A DNA stretch of 56,102 nucleotides from an uncultured Wohlfahrtiimonas sp. (GTDB lineage: Bacteria > Pseudomonadota > Gammaproteobacteria > Cardiobacteriales > Wohlfahrtiimonadaceae), in assembly GCA_947630895.1 (NCBI GenBank), contig CANRJJ010000006.1, positions 1 to 56,102 on the forward strand, written 5' to 3'. Positions 8,255-18,302 of the stretch are shown here, piece by piece (the first letter of the stretch is position 1; the number at the start of each line of letters is the position of its first letter). Position numbers and translations under genes: made by a program. Below the pieces are notes generated by a model. The model searched no databases. It was not told where the DNA came from and saw only the letters and a program-made list of their open reading frames with translations.

Positions 8255-9319
8255 ATGTCTTTTCATTCAATGAACACTAATCATCTACAGCCGATAATGC
8301 GCCAATGGCGCATTATCTTTTTGTTATGGATCATCATTACGATGCTCACTAGCGGATTTGGCTTAGCCGCCCTTTCCTCTCCAATCCATCCCATCTATTT
8401 TGTATTAGTGGTCATTATTCCCTCCACGACATTCTTGATCATTTCATTGATCACAAGCCACTCTATTTTTAGCCAAATATTCTTGTGGCTCAAAAATTTA
8501 ATTTTCAGTAAAAAATCAGCACCCAATCTACAAACTCAATTACCCATTCGTTACATTGTTCAGCTCATTTCTAACATCACTTGGGCAACAGTTTTATTCA
8601 CTACAATCGCTGTTTTACTATTCAAATTCACTTTTCAACATTTTGACTTCTATCTTGGAAATACTTTCACAGAAAGTAAAACCATCACAGAGCAACTCAT
8701 TCAATTATTGAATTTTCTTCCAGAAAAATTAGGCTTAGTAAACTTTAGCAATCATCTCATTGATGCGAGCTTCATCAAAAATGGCTTAAATGATGCAGAT
8801 CGATCTTCATGGGCAAAATGGGTCATTGTGATGATTCTCTTTTATGGATTGCTACCAAGGATTTTGGTTCTTGCTTATTATGCCTTGCGCAGTTATCTAT
8901 ATTCAGCACCGAAAGAGATCATTAGCCAACCCATTATTTTAGATCAAGCCAAAGAAAAGCCTTTAGTGATTCGTGCGCCTAAAGAAAAAATTCGTGGCAA
9001 TGGAACTTTTCAAGTGGCTTTAGATATTACTGATCAGATTAGACTCAGTCCAAATGTGGTTAAATTAAACGACATAGAAAGCTTTCAACAATTTGAGCTC
9101 ACCCACAAACAGCAGCCTATTGCCACATTAGAGATTTTTATAGATGGTAATTTAATGCCTGATCGTGGATTACTCAGAAGATTGATTCGACTGTTGAATT
9201 TAACAGAACACGCAACCATTCATATAGTTACGCAGGATTCTTATCAAAAATCCATGTGGAAACAACATTTATCATCTGTTCTCGTTGAAGGCGAAATCGC
9301 AAATTATGAAATCGAATAA
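8255..9319 (+). CDS. DUF2868-like multi-spanning membrane protein
   Basis: 354 residues, function unknown. About three to four membrane segments: two at about 18-38 and 45-65, one near 108-128, and one near 190-212 containing WVIVMILFYGLLPRILVL. The latter, preceded by RSSWAKW, is reminiscent of DUF2868 proteins, which in other Proteobacteria lie beside a DUF3482 GTPase exactly as here. The C-terminal 130 residues are soluble. The start follows the nfeD stop by 3 bp with no clear ribosome site, suggesting coupling; an ATG 15 bp later is an alternative. The downstream GTPase gene overlaps its 3' end by 14 bp. Family assignment is from memory of motif and context. Confidence 0.7.
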   Translation: MSFHSMNTNHLQPIMRQWRIIFLLWIIITMLTSGFGLAALSSPIHPIYFVLVVIIPSTTFLIISLITSHSIFSQIFLWLKNLIFSKKSAPNLQTQLPIRYIVQLISNITWATVLFTTIAVLLFKFTFQHFDFYLGNTFTESKTITEQLIQLLNFLPEKLGLVNFSNHLIDASFIKNGLNDADRSSWAKWVIVMILFYGLLPRILVLAYYALRSYLYSAPKEIISQPIILDQAKEKPLVIRAPKEKIRGNGTFQVALDITDQIRLSPNVVKLNDIESFQQFELTHKQQPIATLEIFIDGNLMPDRGLLRRLIRLLNLTEHATIHIVTQDSYQKSMWKQHLSSVLVEGEIANYEIE

Positions 9320-10658
9320 CATTACCATTGCTATCGTTGGCCATACCAATACCGGCAAAACTTCCTTAGTACGAGCATTGACTCGACAACGAAATTTCGG
9401 TGATGTTAAAAATGCGCCTGCCACAACGGTCGATGTGACGAAAATCACACTTGAATCTTCAGGTTTTACATTCAACTTTGTCGATACACCAGGCCTAGAA
9501 GATGCCATGAGCATTTTGGAACTCATGCCAAAATCATCTTTTCAAGCCTCTAAAGTGGATGAAAAAAAAGCTCTATTAGAGATAATGAATAACCCTGATT
9601 ATCAACAAGATTTTAATCAAGAATTCAAAGTCCTCAATCAAATGTTGAATAGCGACATTGCTTTTTATGTGATCGATGTTCGCCAGCCATTTTTACCGCG
9701 TTATCATTATGAGCTGATCTTATTGTTAAAAACTCATATTCCGCTACTGCCTATTTTAAACTTTACGCAAAATGCTGAATATATTGATGATTGGAAGCGT
9801 GAACTCAAAGCCAATGGACTGCATCATTATTTAGAGTTTGATACGATTCTTTTGCCACGAAAACAACGTTTATACGAGCAAATTGCTATTATGTTTCCTG
9901 AGCACTACCAAGGCATACAATCATTTATACAAACACAAAACGAGTTGGATAATGCTCGATTAGATCAAGCGTTCACTTTACTGGCTGATTTCTACTTTGA
10001 TCTCATGACTCTGCGAGTTAAAGCTGATGCCAAAAAAGTTGATGTACAATCCATCAACCAACAAATTACCTCTGAAATTTCAAAGATAGAAACTCAATTC
10101 ATTCATAAATTACTCAACTTATATCAGTTCAATAAAGATGATATTCAGTATGTTTTATTGAACACCGAAGCCAAAGCTACAACTCAAGATATGTTCACCT
10201 TGGATGAATTCGGACAATTCTCAATACAATTTGGTAAAGGTGCAGCAGCAGGTGCAACCATGATGGTTGGCGTTGATCTCATCAGCGGAATGACAACATT
10301 AGGTGTCGCATCGGCAACAGGTGCTGTCTTGGGTGGTGTATTTAACTCTCTTTGGAATTATGGTGAGCGCATTGTCGATAAATGGCGTGATATTGAGTAT
10401 TACTATATTGATCAAAAAACCGCTGTTAATCTTATGCTCACAATGCTGTATATTATCGAGCGTTTGAATGACCGCTCTCACGCAGAGTTAGCGCCAATCA
10501 TCATTCAAGATCAAACGGAATCTTCTGTTGATCTACAAAAATTTATGAAAAATACTGAAAACTTGCGTGCTTATCCAGAATTACATCAAAAAATGGATGC
10601 TAAAAAGGATAAAATCTTACAAAAAATCAGTACTGAAATTAAATCTTCATTTTCTTAA
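9306..10658 (+). CDS. GTPase with DUF3482-like C-terminus
   Basis: 450 residues. The first 200 form a P-loop GTPase of the TrmE-Era-like class: G1 GHTNTGKT (12-19), probable G2 Thr40/41, G3 DTPG (60-63). Where a canonical NKxD (G4) motif is expected the sequence reads LPILNFTQNAEY, so base specificity may be relaxed. The C-terminal half is helical and contains a Gly/Ala-rich hydrophobic patch (GAAAGATMMVGVDLISG and on to GAVLGG, about 315-350) that could insert into or sit on the membrane. ATG at 9306 overlaps the upstream gene by 14 bp, pointing to translational coupling and a functional pair. Role unknown; envelope stress or membrane remodelling is a guess from neighbours. Confidence 0.82.
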   Translation: MKSNNITIAIVGHTNTGKTSLVRALTRQRNFGDVKNAPATTVDVTKITLESSGFTFNFVDTPGLEDAMSILELMPKSSFQASKVDEKKALLEIMNNPDYQQDFNQEFKVLNQMLNSDIAFYVIDVRQPFLPRYHYELILLLKTHIPLLPILNFTQNAEYIDDWKRELKANGLHHYLEFDTILLPRKQRLYEQIAIMFPEHYQGIQSFIQTQNELDNARLDQAFTLLADFYFDLMTLRVKADAKKVDVQSINQQITSEISKIETQFIHKLLNLYQFNKDDIQYVLLNTEAKATTQDMFTLDEFGQFSIQFGKGAAAGATMMVGVDLISGMTTLGVASATGAVLGGVFNSLWNYGERIVDKWRDIEYYYIDQKTAVNLMLTMLYIIERLNDRSHAELAPIIIQDQTESSVDLQKFMKNTENLRAYPELHQKMDAKKDKILQKISTEIKSSFS

Positions 10659-10676
10659 ACTAAACTTAAAACAATA

Positions 10677-10704
10677 AAAAAGGCTCTATCAATAGAGCCT
10701 TTTT
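10677..10704. terminator. Bidirectional rho-independent terminator
   Basis: A perfect A-rich/GC/T-rich inverted repeat, 10677-10689 / 10692-10704 (core GGCTCTAT / ATAGAGCC), with T-runs on either strand. It lies between the convergent GTPase gene and prc and can serve both. Confidence 0.9.
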
Positions 10705-10722
10705 GCCATTACGTATTTGTAA

Positions 10723-12858
10723 TTACTTTTTAGATTCATTCAATAAATCAATGTAATCACTCATAATATTTACACTTTCATCCAATAAAATATCAGGCGT
10801 AGTATCTTTCAGCATTTTAGTATGCGTGCCATCTTCATTTTTATATTGCTCTAATGTTAATGGCTCAAGATCATACAATTCACGAATTTCATTGGTTCTC
10901 TTGAAGTTTTCATCCTCTTGAGTTTTCAATTTTTCACGACGCTCATCTAGGTTCAATGAAATGGTTTCAACATCCCACATTTCCTTAATTTTATCGCGTT
11001 GCTCTTGGAAAATAATGAGTTTTTCATCTTCTTCTAAGCGCTCATTGTGCATATTTTGCAATGGCTCAATGTACGCATCAATTTTATCCGTCACAACTAA
11101 ATCTTTAGCTGCCGGAATTTGATCCCAAGGTAAAACATATTTTTCTTTAGATTCACCGATATCTTCAGGATTATAGATTTGTGGCAACACAACATCAGGC
11201 ACAACACCTTTCTCTTGTGTACTTTCACCATTTGCACGATAGAACATCGCAATCGTTACCTTACTTTGTCCTGGCTTTTCAGATTTTGATAACCAACCAT
11301 CTAATGGCAATAAAGATTGAACTGTACCTTTACCAAAAGTTGTATTACCAACAATTAACCCTCTACCTTGATCTTGAATACTGCCTGCAAAAATCTCACT
11401 GGCTGAAGCACTCAAGCGATCAGTGATCACCATTAAAGGACCATCATAAATTTTCTCTTCTGAACTGCTACTGCGAGCATCAATTTTTCCGTTGTAGTTC
11501 TTAATTTGTACAACGGTTTTCTTAGGCTCAATAAACAGCGCTGATAAGTTAATCACTTCTTCCAATGAACCACCGCCATTGCCACGAAGATCAATCACCA
11601 AGCCATCAATATTATTTTTATCTTGTAACTCTTTCACTAAGCGCTTAATGTCTCGAGTTGTACTTCTAAACTCTTTTTGACCATCTTTATTACCTTCAAA
11701 ATCACTGTAGAAAGCAGGCAAAGTGATCACGCCAATATTTTGTGTTTTACCATCTTTCTCGATCACTTTAACGTCAGATTTAGCTGCTTGCTGCTCAAGC
11801 TTCACTTGATCTCGAACGATTCTGACAATTTTCTCAGGACCTTTGCCTTTATTGCCTAAAATTTGTAAGCGAACAACGGTACCTTTCTCGCCACGTATTT
11901 TATCGACAACGCGATCAAGACGCATACCAACAATGTCTAAAAATTCTTCATCATCGCCTTGTGCAACACCAATCACTTGATCTCCCACAACCAACTGATT
12001 ACTCAAATCAGCAGGACCACCTGGCACAATTTCCATGATAGAAATACCATCGTCATCTTGACGCAGAACCGTTCCGATTCCTTGCAAAGATAAACTCATA
12101 TTGATATTGAAGTTTTCCATAGTGCGATGAGATAAATAGGATGAATGTGGGTCAAATGCCAAAGCAACTGTATTCATATAAATTTCGAAAATATCATCCA
12201 CATCCACTTGCATTAAGCGTTCATGACGAGATTTATATCGTTTTTTCAATTTATCTTTAGCTTCATCTAATGTTAATTCATCATCCGAAACCATTAAGTT
12301 AATGAGCTCATTTTTAATACGCTGATACCAAATTTTATCCAATTCTTCAGTTGTCTTCGCATATGGCTCATCTTTACGATTGATTAAGATTTCATCATCT
12401 GTTGTGAAATCAAAATCTTGATCCAACAATTGATCAACCGCATTTTCACGATCATTCAAACGTTGGATCAAAGTGTTATACATTTCAAAAGGATACTCTA
12501 AACGAGCTTCCCTTAAGTAATTGTCAAATAACAGCTTATGTTTATCAAACTGCTCAATATCAGATTCTAAAAAGTAAACTCTTTGTGGGTCCAAAGAGTT
12601 TAAATACAATGAGTAAACACGCTCAGACAGTTGATCATCTAATGGTATTTTTCCATATTGAAATTGCGATAAAGCCACTGCATGAGCTGAACTGATGCGT
12701 TCAAATCGTTTAGTTGGAACAATTTTAGGTAAATTTTGCTCCGCTTTTTCAATTTTGGTTGTTGGTACGGATTGTATCTCTGATGCATTGACTTGCCCAA
12801 ATAGCAACACCGCAACCAACGAAGAAATCACGCCCAATTTTTTTTGTTTAATCATCAT
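10723..12858 (-). CDS. prc: Carboxy-terminal (tail-specific) processing protease
   Basis: Periplasmic S41A serine protease that degrades or trims proteins by their C-termini, including ssrA-tagged exported proteins and, in relatives, peptidoglycan hydrolases. 711 residues. N-terminal signal peptide (KQKK then a hydrophobic run, likely cut after about residue 25), long helical N-terminal domain, PDZ domain around 240-330 (GIGTVLRQDDDGISI), catalytic domain with the dyad Ser485 (SASASE) and Lys510 (TTFGKGTVQ), and Asp496 matching the accessory Asp of E. coli Prc. A DUF3340-type helical tail follows. It is downstream of serC with 35 bp between them and ends at the shared terminator. Confidence 0.95.
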   Translation of the reverse strand: MMIKQKKLGVISSLVAVLLFGQVNASEIQSVPTTKIEKAEQNLPKIVPTKRFERISSAHAVALSQFQYGKIPLDDQLSERVYSLYLNSLDPQRVYFLESDIEQFDKHKLLFDNYLREARLEYPFEMYNTLIQRLNDRENAVDQLLDQDFDFTTDDEILINRKDEPYAKTTEELDKIWYQRIKNELINLMVSDDELTLDEAKDKLKKRYKSRHERLMQVDVDDIFEIYMNTVALAFDPHSSYLSHRTMENFNINMSLSLQGIGTVLRQDDDGISIMEIVPGGPADLSNQLVVGDQVIGVAQGDDEEFLDIVGMRLDRVVDKIRGEKGTVVRLQILGNKGKGPEKIVRIVRDQVKLEQQAAKSDVKVIEKDGKTQNIGVITLPAFYSDFEGNKDGQKEFRSTTRDIKRLVKELQDKNNIDGLVIDLRGNGGGSLEEVINLSALFIEPKKTVVQIKNYNGKIDARSSSSEEKIYDGPLMVITDRLSASASEIFAGSIQDQGRGLIVGNTTFGKGTVQSLLPLDGWLSKSEKPGQSKVTIAMFYRANGESTQEKGVVPDVVLPQIYNPEDIGESKEKYVLPWDQIPAAKDLVVTDKIDAYIEPLQNMHNERLEEDEKLIIFQEQRDKIKEMWDVETISLNLDERREKLKTQEDENFKRTNEIRELYDLEPLTLEQYKNEDGTHTKMLKDTTPDILLDESVNIMSDYIDLLNESKK

Positions 12859-12893
12859 AATTTTTGCAACCTAATATTTAATAGCAGTTTATT

Positions 12894-13979
12894 TTATCCA
12901 TACTGTTTTTCAAAATCAGACATAAATTTGCACAATGCTTGAACACCTTCTAACGGCAATGCATTGTAAATACTTGCTCTCATACCACCGACAGATCTAT
13001 GTCCTTCCAAATTTATCAAACCATTCTTTTTCGCTTCCGCTAAAAACATGGCGTCTAATTCTGGATTTGCAATAGTAAATGGAACATTCATTCGAGAACG
13101 TGCATTTTTTTCCACTGGATTATTGTAGAAATCGCTACCGTCGATCAAATCATACAATAGCGCAGCTTTTTGATTGTTCACAGCTTCAATGTGTTTTACT
13201 CCGCCTTTTTCTTCTAACCATTTCAACACTAAGTTAATCATATATAGAGAAAATGTTGGTGGCGTGTTAATCATTGATGAGTTTTTAGCCTGCATTTCAT
13301 AATTGAATACATCAGATAATTTAGGATCAGCTTTACCCAATAAATCTTCACGAACAATAACCAATGTTACACCAGATGGACCAATGTTTTTTTGAGCACC
13401 TGCATAAATCAAGCCAAATTTAGATACGTCAAATTCGCGAGATAAGATATTTGAGCTCATATCCACAACCACTGGAGATTTGCCACCGTTATCTACGATG
13501 TAATCAAATTCAACGCCATTAATGGTTTCATTGTCACAATAATGAACAAAGGCGCTGTCGTCAGAGAACTTTAATGATTCTTGAGTTGGTAACGATCTGA
13601 ATTTTGATTCTTTAGTTGATGCAATTAAATTGATGTCAGCATATTTTGCCATCGCACCCATTGCTTTACCTGACCAAATACCTGTTTCGATCATATCGAT
13701 TTGAGTTTTTGCGCCCAAGATATTTAAAGGAATCATGGAAAACTGAGCATATGCTCCGCCTTGTAAAAATACAATTTTGTAATTATCTGGCACATTTAAA
13801 AGCGATCGCATTCTTTGCTCACACTGAGCCACTACTTCTTCAAAAGCGCTGCTTCTATGCGATACTTCCATCACTGAAGCGCCTAATCCTTGCCAATTTA
13901 ATAATTCTGCCTGAGCTTGTTTCAAAACAGCTTCAGGTAAAGTTGAAGGGCCTGCACAAAAATTATAATTACGTTCCAT
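12894..13979 (-). CDS. serC: Phosphoserine aminotransferase
   Basis: PLP enzyme that converts 3-phosphohydroxypyruvate to phosphoserine for serine synthesis and acts on the homologous intermediate in pyridoxal phosphate synthesis. 361 residues (E. coli 362). Begins with NYNFCAGPSTLPEAVL; the PLP lysine lies in YAGAQKNIGPSGV; the tail has NLEGHRSVGGMRASIYN. Ribosome site GGATAGG upstream of the ATG. It is divergent from clpP and 35 bp upstream of prc, so the two minus-strand genes may be co-transcribed. Confidence 0.97.
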   Translation of the reverse strand: MERNYNFCAGPSTLPEAVLKQAQAELLNWQGLGASVMEVSHRSSAFEEVVAQCEQRMRSLLNVPDNYKIVFLQGGAYAQFSMIPLNILGAKTQIDMIETGIWSGKAMGAMAKYADINLIASTKESKFRSLPTQESLKFSDDSAFVHYCDNETINGVEFDYIVDNGGKSPVVVDMSSNILSREFDVSKFGLIYAGAQKNIGPSGVTLVIVREDLLGKADPKLSDVFNYEMQAKNSSMINTPPTFSLYMINLVLKWLEEKGGVKHIEAVNNQKAALLYDLIDGSDFYNNPVEKNARSRMNVPFTIANPELDAMFLAEAKKNGLINLEGHRSVGGMRASIYNALPLEGVQALCKFMSDFEKQYG

Positions 13980-14115
13980 AAAACCTATCCAAAGTCACAA
14001 AATACTCAACAAGGCATCACTATACCGAAATTTTTGCTAAAAAATGTAATTATACTGACAAAATTATTCGTAATATTCACCGGTTGTTTTTAACATAGGA
14101 TTTTATAATCGTTTC

Positions 14116-14124
14116 TGCTAGAAT
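14116..14124 (+). promoter_or_regulatory. Candidate clpP promoter (extended -10)
   Basis: TGCTAGAAT (TGn plus TAGAAT at 14119-14124) lies 37 bp before the clpP start; another TATAAT occurs at 14104-14109. The same TGCTAGAATT string precedes glnS. No strong -35 or heat-shock (sigma-32) consensus was recognised. Confidence 0.35.
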
Positions 14125-14160
14125 TAGTGGCTTAATTTTAAATTGGTCAAGAGGATTCTA

Positions 14161-14769
14161 ATGTCTTTTAACAACGAGATTCACAACCTTAACCTTGTGC
14201 CTATGGTTGTCGAGCAAACTGCTCGTGGCGAACGCTCTTTTGACATCTACTCGCGTCTATTAAAAGATCGAGTGATCTTTTTAGTAGGCCCAGTAAATGA
14301 TTACAGCGCAAACTTAATCGTAGCTCAAATGCTATTCTTAGAAGCTGAAAATCCAGATAAAGACATACATTTATACATCAACTCACCTGGTGGTTCAGTC
14401 ACTGCGGGCATGTCGATCTATGACACAATGCAGTTCATTAAACCAGACGTTTCAACAATGGTAATTGGCCAAGCTTGTAGTATGGGCGCGTTTCTTTTAG
14501 CTGCTGGTGCTGAAGGCAAGCGTTTATCTTTGCCAAATTCTCGTGTGATGATTCACCAACCTTTAGGTGGCTACCAAGGTCAAGCAACTGATATCGAAAT
14601 TCATACTAAAGAGATGCTTTTCATTAAAGACCGTCTAAATACAATCATGGCGAAACATACGAAACAACCTTTGAAAAAAGTTGTGAAAGATACAGATCGT
14701 GACTATTTTATGAGTGCTGAAGAAGCTCAAAAATATGGCATTATCGATTCTGTAATTTCTCACCGTTAA
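14161..14769 (+). CDS. clpP: ATP-dependent Clp protease proteolytic subunit
   Basis: Serine peptidase forming the 14-mer barrel that degrades substrates fed by ClpX or ClpA. 202 residues. Catalytic triad Ser107 (QACSMGAF), His132 (MIHQPLGG) and Asp181 ([10 protein letters not shown]). The N-terminal stretch before VPMVVEQT is likely a propeptide, as in E. coli. ATG at 14161 with AAGAGGA upstream; a TTG 18 bp earlier includes the ribosome site and is rejected. clpX follows after 15 bp, the standard clpPX operon. The gene usually upstream, tig, is absent. Confidence 0.98.
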   Translation: MSFNNEIHNLNLVPMVVEQTARGERSFDIYSRLLKDRVIFLVGPVNDYSANLIVAQMLFLEAENPDKDIHLYINSPGGSVTAGMSIYDTMQFIKPDVSTMVIGQACSMGAFLLAAGAEGKRLSLPNSRVMIHQPLGGYQGQATDIEIHTKEMLFIKDRLNTIMAKHTKQPLKKVVKDTDRDYFMSAEEAQKYGIIDSVISHR

Positions 14770-14784
14770 TTTAAAGATAAAAAT

Positions 14785-16071
14785 ATGACTGATTCTCCTA
14801 AGAAAAAAGGTAAAACATTGCGTTGCTCGTTTTGTGACAAATCACAAGATGAAGTGATGAAATTAATTGCTGGCCCAAGTGTTTACATTTGTAACGAATG
14901 TATCAATCTTTGTGGCGAGCTAATCACAGAAGAATTCACAGAAGAATATCAAAAGAAACCTTTACCAAAACCAAAAGAACTATTTGAAGCACTGAATGAA
15001 TACGTTATTGGTCAAGATCTTGCAAAGAAAACTTTAAGTGTTGCCGTTTATAATCATTACAAACGCTTAGAGTCTAAAACTGTGCGCAGTGATGTAGAAC
15101 TCACTAAAAGTAATATTTTACTCATCGGCCCAACAGGTTCAGGTAAAACATTATTGGCAGAAACTCTCGCTAAAATGTTGAATGTTCCATTTGCAATTGC
15201 AGATGCAACAACATTAACTGAAGCTGGTTACGTTGGTGAAGATGTTGAAAATATCGTTCAACGTTTATTACAAAATGCTGATTTTGATGTAGAACGCGCT
15301 CAAACAGGCATCATCTATATTGATGAAATTGATAAAATCACACGTCGCAGTGACAATCCATCGATCACAAGAGATGTTTCTGGCGAAGGCGTGCAACAAT
15401 CACTCCTAAAAATCATTGAAGGCACTATTGCTGCTGTTTCACCTCAAGGTGGCCGCAAGCATCCTAATGCTGAATTAATCAATGTAGATACACGCAATAT
15501 ATTGTTCATTTGTGGTGGTGCATTCTCTGGCTTAGAGAAAATCATCAGCATGCGTCAAAATAAAGGCGGCATTGGCTTCACTGCTGACTTGAAAGATGCT
15601 GAAGAAAAACGCAATTTGTCAGAATTATTTGCTCAAGTAGAAGCAGAAGATTTAACAAAATATGGTTTGATTCCTGAGTTTATCGGTCGTTTACCTGTTG
15701 TTGCCACATTAGAAGAATTAGATGAAGCAGCGCTTGTGAACATTTTGACTCAGCCAAAAAATGCAATCATCAAACAATTTGAGTATCTATTCGATACTGA
15801 CAATGTAGAGCTTTCATTTACAGAAGATGGTTTAAAATCAATTGCAGAGTTAGCGATTCAACGCAAGCTTGGTGCTCGTGGTTTACGCAGCATCATTGAG
15901 TCAACATTGTTAGATACAATGTTTGAAATTCCATCTGAAGAAAATGTTGCAAAAGTTACCATTGATCGCCCTCAGATCATTGATAAAGTTGCACCTTTAA
16001 TTGAATACAAAGACGACAAACAATCAAAACCGACTAAGCGTGCAACAAAGCGCTCAAAGGCTACGCAGTAA
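14785..16071 (+). CDS. clpX: Clp protease ATPase subunit ClpX
   Basis: AAA+ unfoldase that recognises tagged substrates and translocates them into ClpP. 428 residues. N-terminal zinc-binding domain with Cys14, Cys17, Cys36 and Cys39; Walker A GPTGSGKT; pore loop AGYVGED; Walker [13 protein letters not shown] loop GGRKHPNAE; sensor-2 [10 protein letters not shown]. The C-terminal tail is short and basic ([14 protein letters not shown]). Lies 15 bp after clpP and 2 bp before rnt, so it belongs to a clpP-clpX-rnt transcription unit. Confidence 0.98.
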   Translation: MTDSPKKKGKTLRCSFCDKSQDEVMKLIAGPSVYICNECINLCGELITEEFTEEYQKKPLPKPKELFEALNEYVIGQDLAKKTLSVAVYNHYKRLESKTVRSDVELTKSNILLIGPTGSGKTLLAETLAKMLNVPFAIADATTLTEAGYVGEDVENIVQRLLQNADFDVERAQTGIIYIDEIDKITRRSDNPSITRDVSGEGVQQSLLKIIEGTIAAVSPQGGRKHPNAELINVDTRNILFICGGAFSGLEKIISMRQNKGGIGFTADLKDAEEKRNLSELFAQVEAEDLTKYGLIPEFIGRLPVVATLEELDEAALVNILTQPKNAIIKQFEYLFDTDNVELSFTEDGLKSIAELAIQRKLGARGLRSIIESTLLDTMFEIPSEENVAKVTIDRPQIIDKVAPLIEYKDDKQSKPTKRATKRSKATQ

Positions 16072-16073
16072 TT

Positions 16074-16718
16074 ATGAGTGATCAATTATCCAATATCCCC
16101 TTAATGTCTTTAAGATTTAGGGGATTTTTACCCGTTGTTGTTGATGTTGAAACAGGCGGTTTAGACCCTAAAAAAGATGCCCTACTTGAAGTAGCAGCAG
16201 TTTTTTTAGACATCGACAAAGACGGCATGATGACACCCGCTCATCATGTTTCTACACACATTGAACCTGCACCTAACTTAGGCATTAATCCTGAATCAAT
16301 GAAGATTAATGGCATCAAGCTTGATAATCCATTTCGCATGGCAATCTCTGAAAGAGAAGCTTTGCAAAAAGTATTTGCAGCTGTGCGTGAAGAAGTTCGT
16401 AAGCAAGGTTGTACTCGTGCAATTTTAATCGGGCACAACGCCCACTTTGATCTAGCATTTCTAAATGCAGCAATCGAACGTTGTGACATTAAAAAGTCTC
16501 CATTCCATCCATTTTCAGTTTTAGATACCGCAAGCTTAAGTGCCTTAGCTTTTGGCCAAACTGTCTTAGCTAAATCAGCGATTGCTGCTGGCATGAAATG
16601 GGATGCAGAAGGTGCTCATTCAGCACTTTACGATACACAACAGACAGCAGAGTTATTTTGTAAAATAATGAACATGTGGCAGACCCACATTGGCTTCAAT
16701 CTACAACCAGTTCTTTAA
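16074..16718 (+). CDS. rnt: Ribonuclease T
   Basis: DEDDh 3'-5' exoribonuclease that trims the 3' CCA end of tRNA and the ends of 5S, 23S and other stable RNAs. 214 residues. Catalytic residues are visible: Asp24 and Glu26 (VVDVETGGLDP), the IGHNAHFDLAFL block, and His182 and Asp187 (HSALYD). Starts 2 bp after the clpX stop. Being co-transcribed with clpPX is not the E. coli arrangement, where rnt follows gloA. Confidence 0.95.
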   Translation: MSDQLSNIPLMSLRFRGFLPVVVDVETGGLDPKKDALLEVAAVFLDIDKDGMMTPAHHVSTHIEPAPNLGINPESMKINGIKLDNPFRMAISEREALQKVFAAVREEVRKQGCTRAILIGHNAHFDLAFLNAAIERCDIKKSPFHPFSVLDTASLSALAFGQTVLAKSAIAAGMKWDAEGAHSALYDTQQTAELFCKIMNMWQTHIGFNLQPVL

Positions 16719-16729
16719 AAGGATTGATT

Positions 16730-18292
16730 ATGTTCAAGCAATTAACGAATTCTGTAGAGTCTCATCTTAAGTCTTTAGAGACGAATACTCAGTTGATTCA
16801 AAATGTTTCTATGGGCTTAGAAAGAGAGGGTTTACGTGTTAGCCCTCGTGGTTGTCTTAGCCAAAAACCACATCCAAAAGTCTTAGGTTCAGCGCTAACC
16901 AATACAAATATCACTACGGATTTTGCAGAAAATCTTTTAGAGTTTGTGACGGATGTTTATCATTCACCTGAATCTCTCTATGAAGCATTGGATGACATTC
17001 AAGCATTCACCACTGAGAATCTTGGTGACGAGCTCATTTGGCCAGATTCGATGCCACCATTGATCAATAGTGTCGATGAAATCCCAATTGCTCAATACGG
17101 CACATCTAATGCTGCGAAGATGAAAACGCTTTACCGCACAGGTTTATCTCATAGATACGGTAAAATGATGCAATCCATTGCAGGTATTCATTTTAACTTT
17201 TCATTAAGTGATGAGTTTTTTACCACTTGGCAAAAAGCTCTCGGTAATGAACAAAGCTTGTCTGATTTTAAATCTGAGCGTTATTTGCATTTGATGCGCT
17301 CTGTTTCGCGCTTTGGATTTTTAGTGCCTTATTTCTTCGGCGCTTCTCCAATCATGCCAAAGAGCTTTTTATCTGAAAATAACAATCACGAATTCAAAAA
17401 ATTCGATGATGAAACTGTTTATATCGAAGAAAGCACATCTTTGCGCTTATCTGATATTGGCTACAGCAATAACAAATGTAAGTTTGCAGTATCATTCAAC
17501 TCGCTCGCTGATTACATTAGCAATATTCAATTCGCTATTTTAACGCCATGCGACAAGGTTTCTCATATTCCTGTTAAAAAAGATGGTGAATATTTGCAAA
17601 TCAACGATCATATTTTACAGATCGAAAATGAATACTATGCGAGCATTCGTCCAAAACAAGTGTTAAAAGCAAGTGAAACATTACTATCCGCATTAAAAGA
17701 TCGTGGCATTGGCTATGTTGAATTGCGTTCTGTAGATATTATGCCAACCATCGCAACTGGCATTTCAATCGAAACCATTCGATTCTTACAAGCATTTCTA
17801 ACCACTTGTTTACTATCAGATGCTGAACCTATGTGTGATGAAGAGTACGAGCAAAATCGTAAAAATTTATCATTAATTGCATCCAAAGGTAGAGCGAAAA
17901 ATATCGCGCTAACCATTCAAGGCAATGATTATCCTTTAGATGATTTATTGCGATTCACATTAGAATGGATTCGTCCAGTTGCTGAAATTTTAGGTCCTGA
18001 ATATACGGATACAATTAAGCAATTGCTACCGATGATCACTGATAGCGAGTTAACGCCTTCGGCACAAATTGTGAATGAGTTAAGATCAACCTCTATTCTC
18101 TACAATGATTTTTGTATCAACAAGGCAACTCAATTTAAAAACTACTATCTCACTGAAAATATTCTCTCTGATGAGAAACGTAGCCAATTTAAATTATCTG
18201 CTGAAAAGAGTTTAGCGAGACAAGCTGAACTTGAAGCAGAACCACAAATTGACTTTGATGAATACTTACACAACTATTTCCAATCCATTTAG
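16730..18292 (+). CDS. gshA: Glutamate-cysteine ligase, type I
   Basis: ATP-dependent first step of glutathione synthesis, in the cytoplasm. 520 residues, almost the same as E. coli GshA (518), and of the gammaproteobacterial class: GLEREGLRVSPRG near the N-terminus, TDFAENLLEFVTDVY, MQSIAGIHFNFS, YVELRSVDIMP. ATG at 16730 with AAAAGGA eight bases upstream; the longer in-frame extension overlaps rnt and is not credible. 11 bp after rnt and 10 bp before terC, so part of the same long run. No gshB is seen in this window. Confidence 0.96.
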   Translation: MFKQLTNSVESHLKSLETNTQLIQNVSMGLEREGLRVSPRGCLSQKPHPKVLGSALTNTNITTDFAENLLEFVTDVYHSPESLYEALDDIQAFTTENLGDELIWPDSMPPLINSVDEIPIAQYGTSNAAKMKTLYRTGLSHRYGKMMQSIAGIHFNFSLSDEFFTTWQKALGNEQSLSDFKSERYLHLMRSVSRFGFLVPYFFGASPIMPKSFLSENNNHEFKKFDDETVYIEESTSLRLSDIGYSNNKCKFAVSFNSLADYISNIQFAILTPCDKVSHIPVKKDGEYLQINDHILQIENEYYASIRPKQVLKASETLLSALKDRGIGYVELRSVDIMPTIATGISIETIRFLQAFLTTCLLSDAEPMCDEEYEQNRKNLSLIASKGRAKNIALTIQGNDYPLDDLLRFTLEWIRPVAEILGPEYTDTIKQLLPMITDSELTPSAQIVNELRSTSILYNDFCINKATQFKNYYLTENILSDEKRSQFKLSAEKSLARQAELEAEPQIDFDEYLHNYFQSI

Positions 18293-18302
18293 GAACTTTT
18301 AA

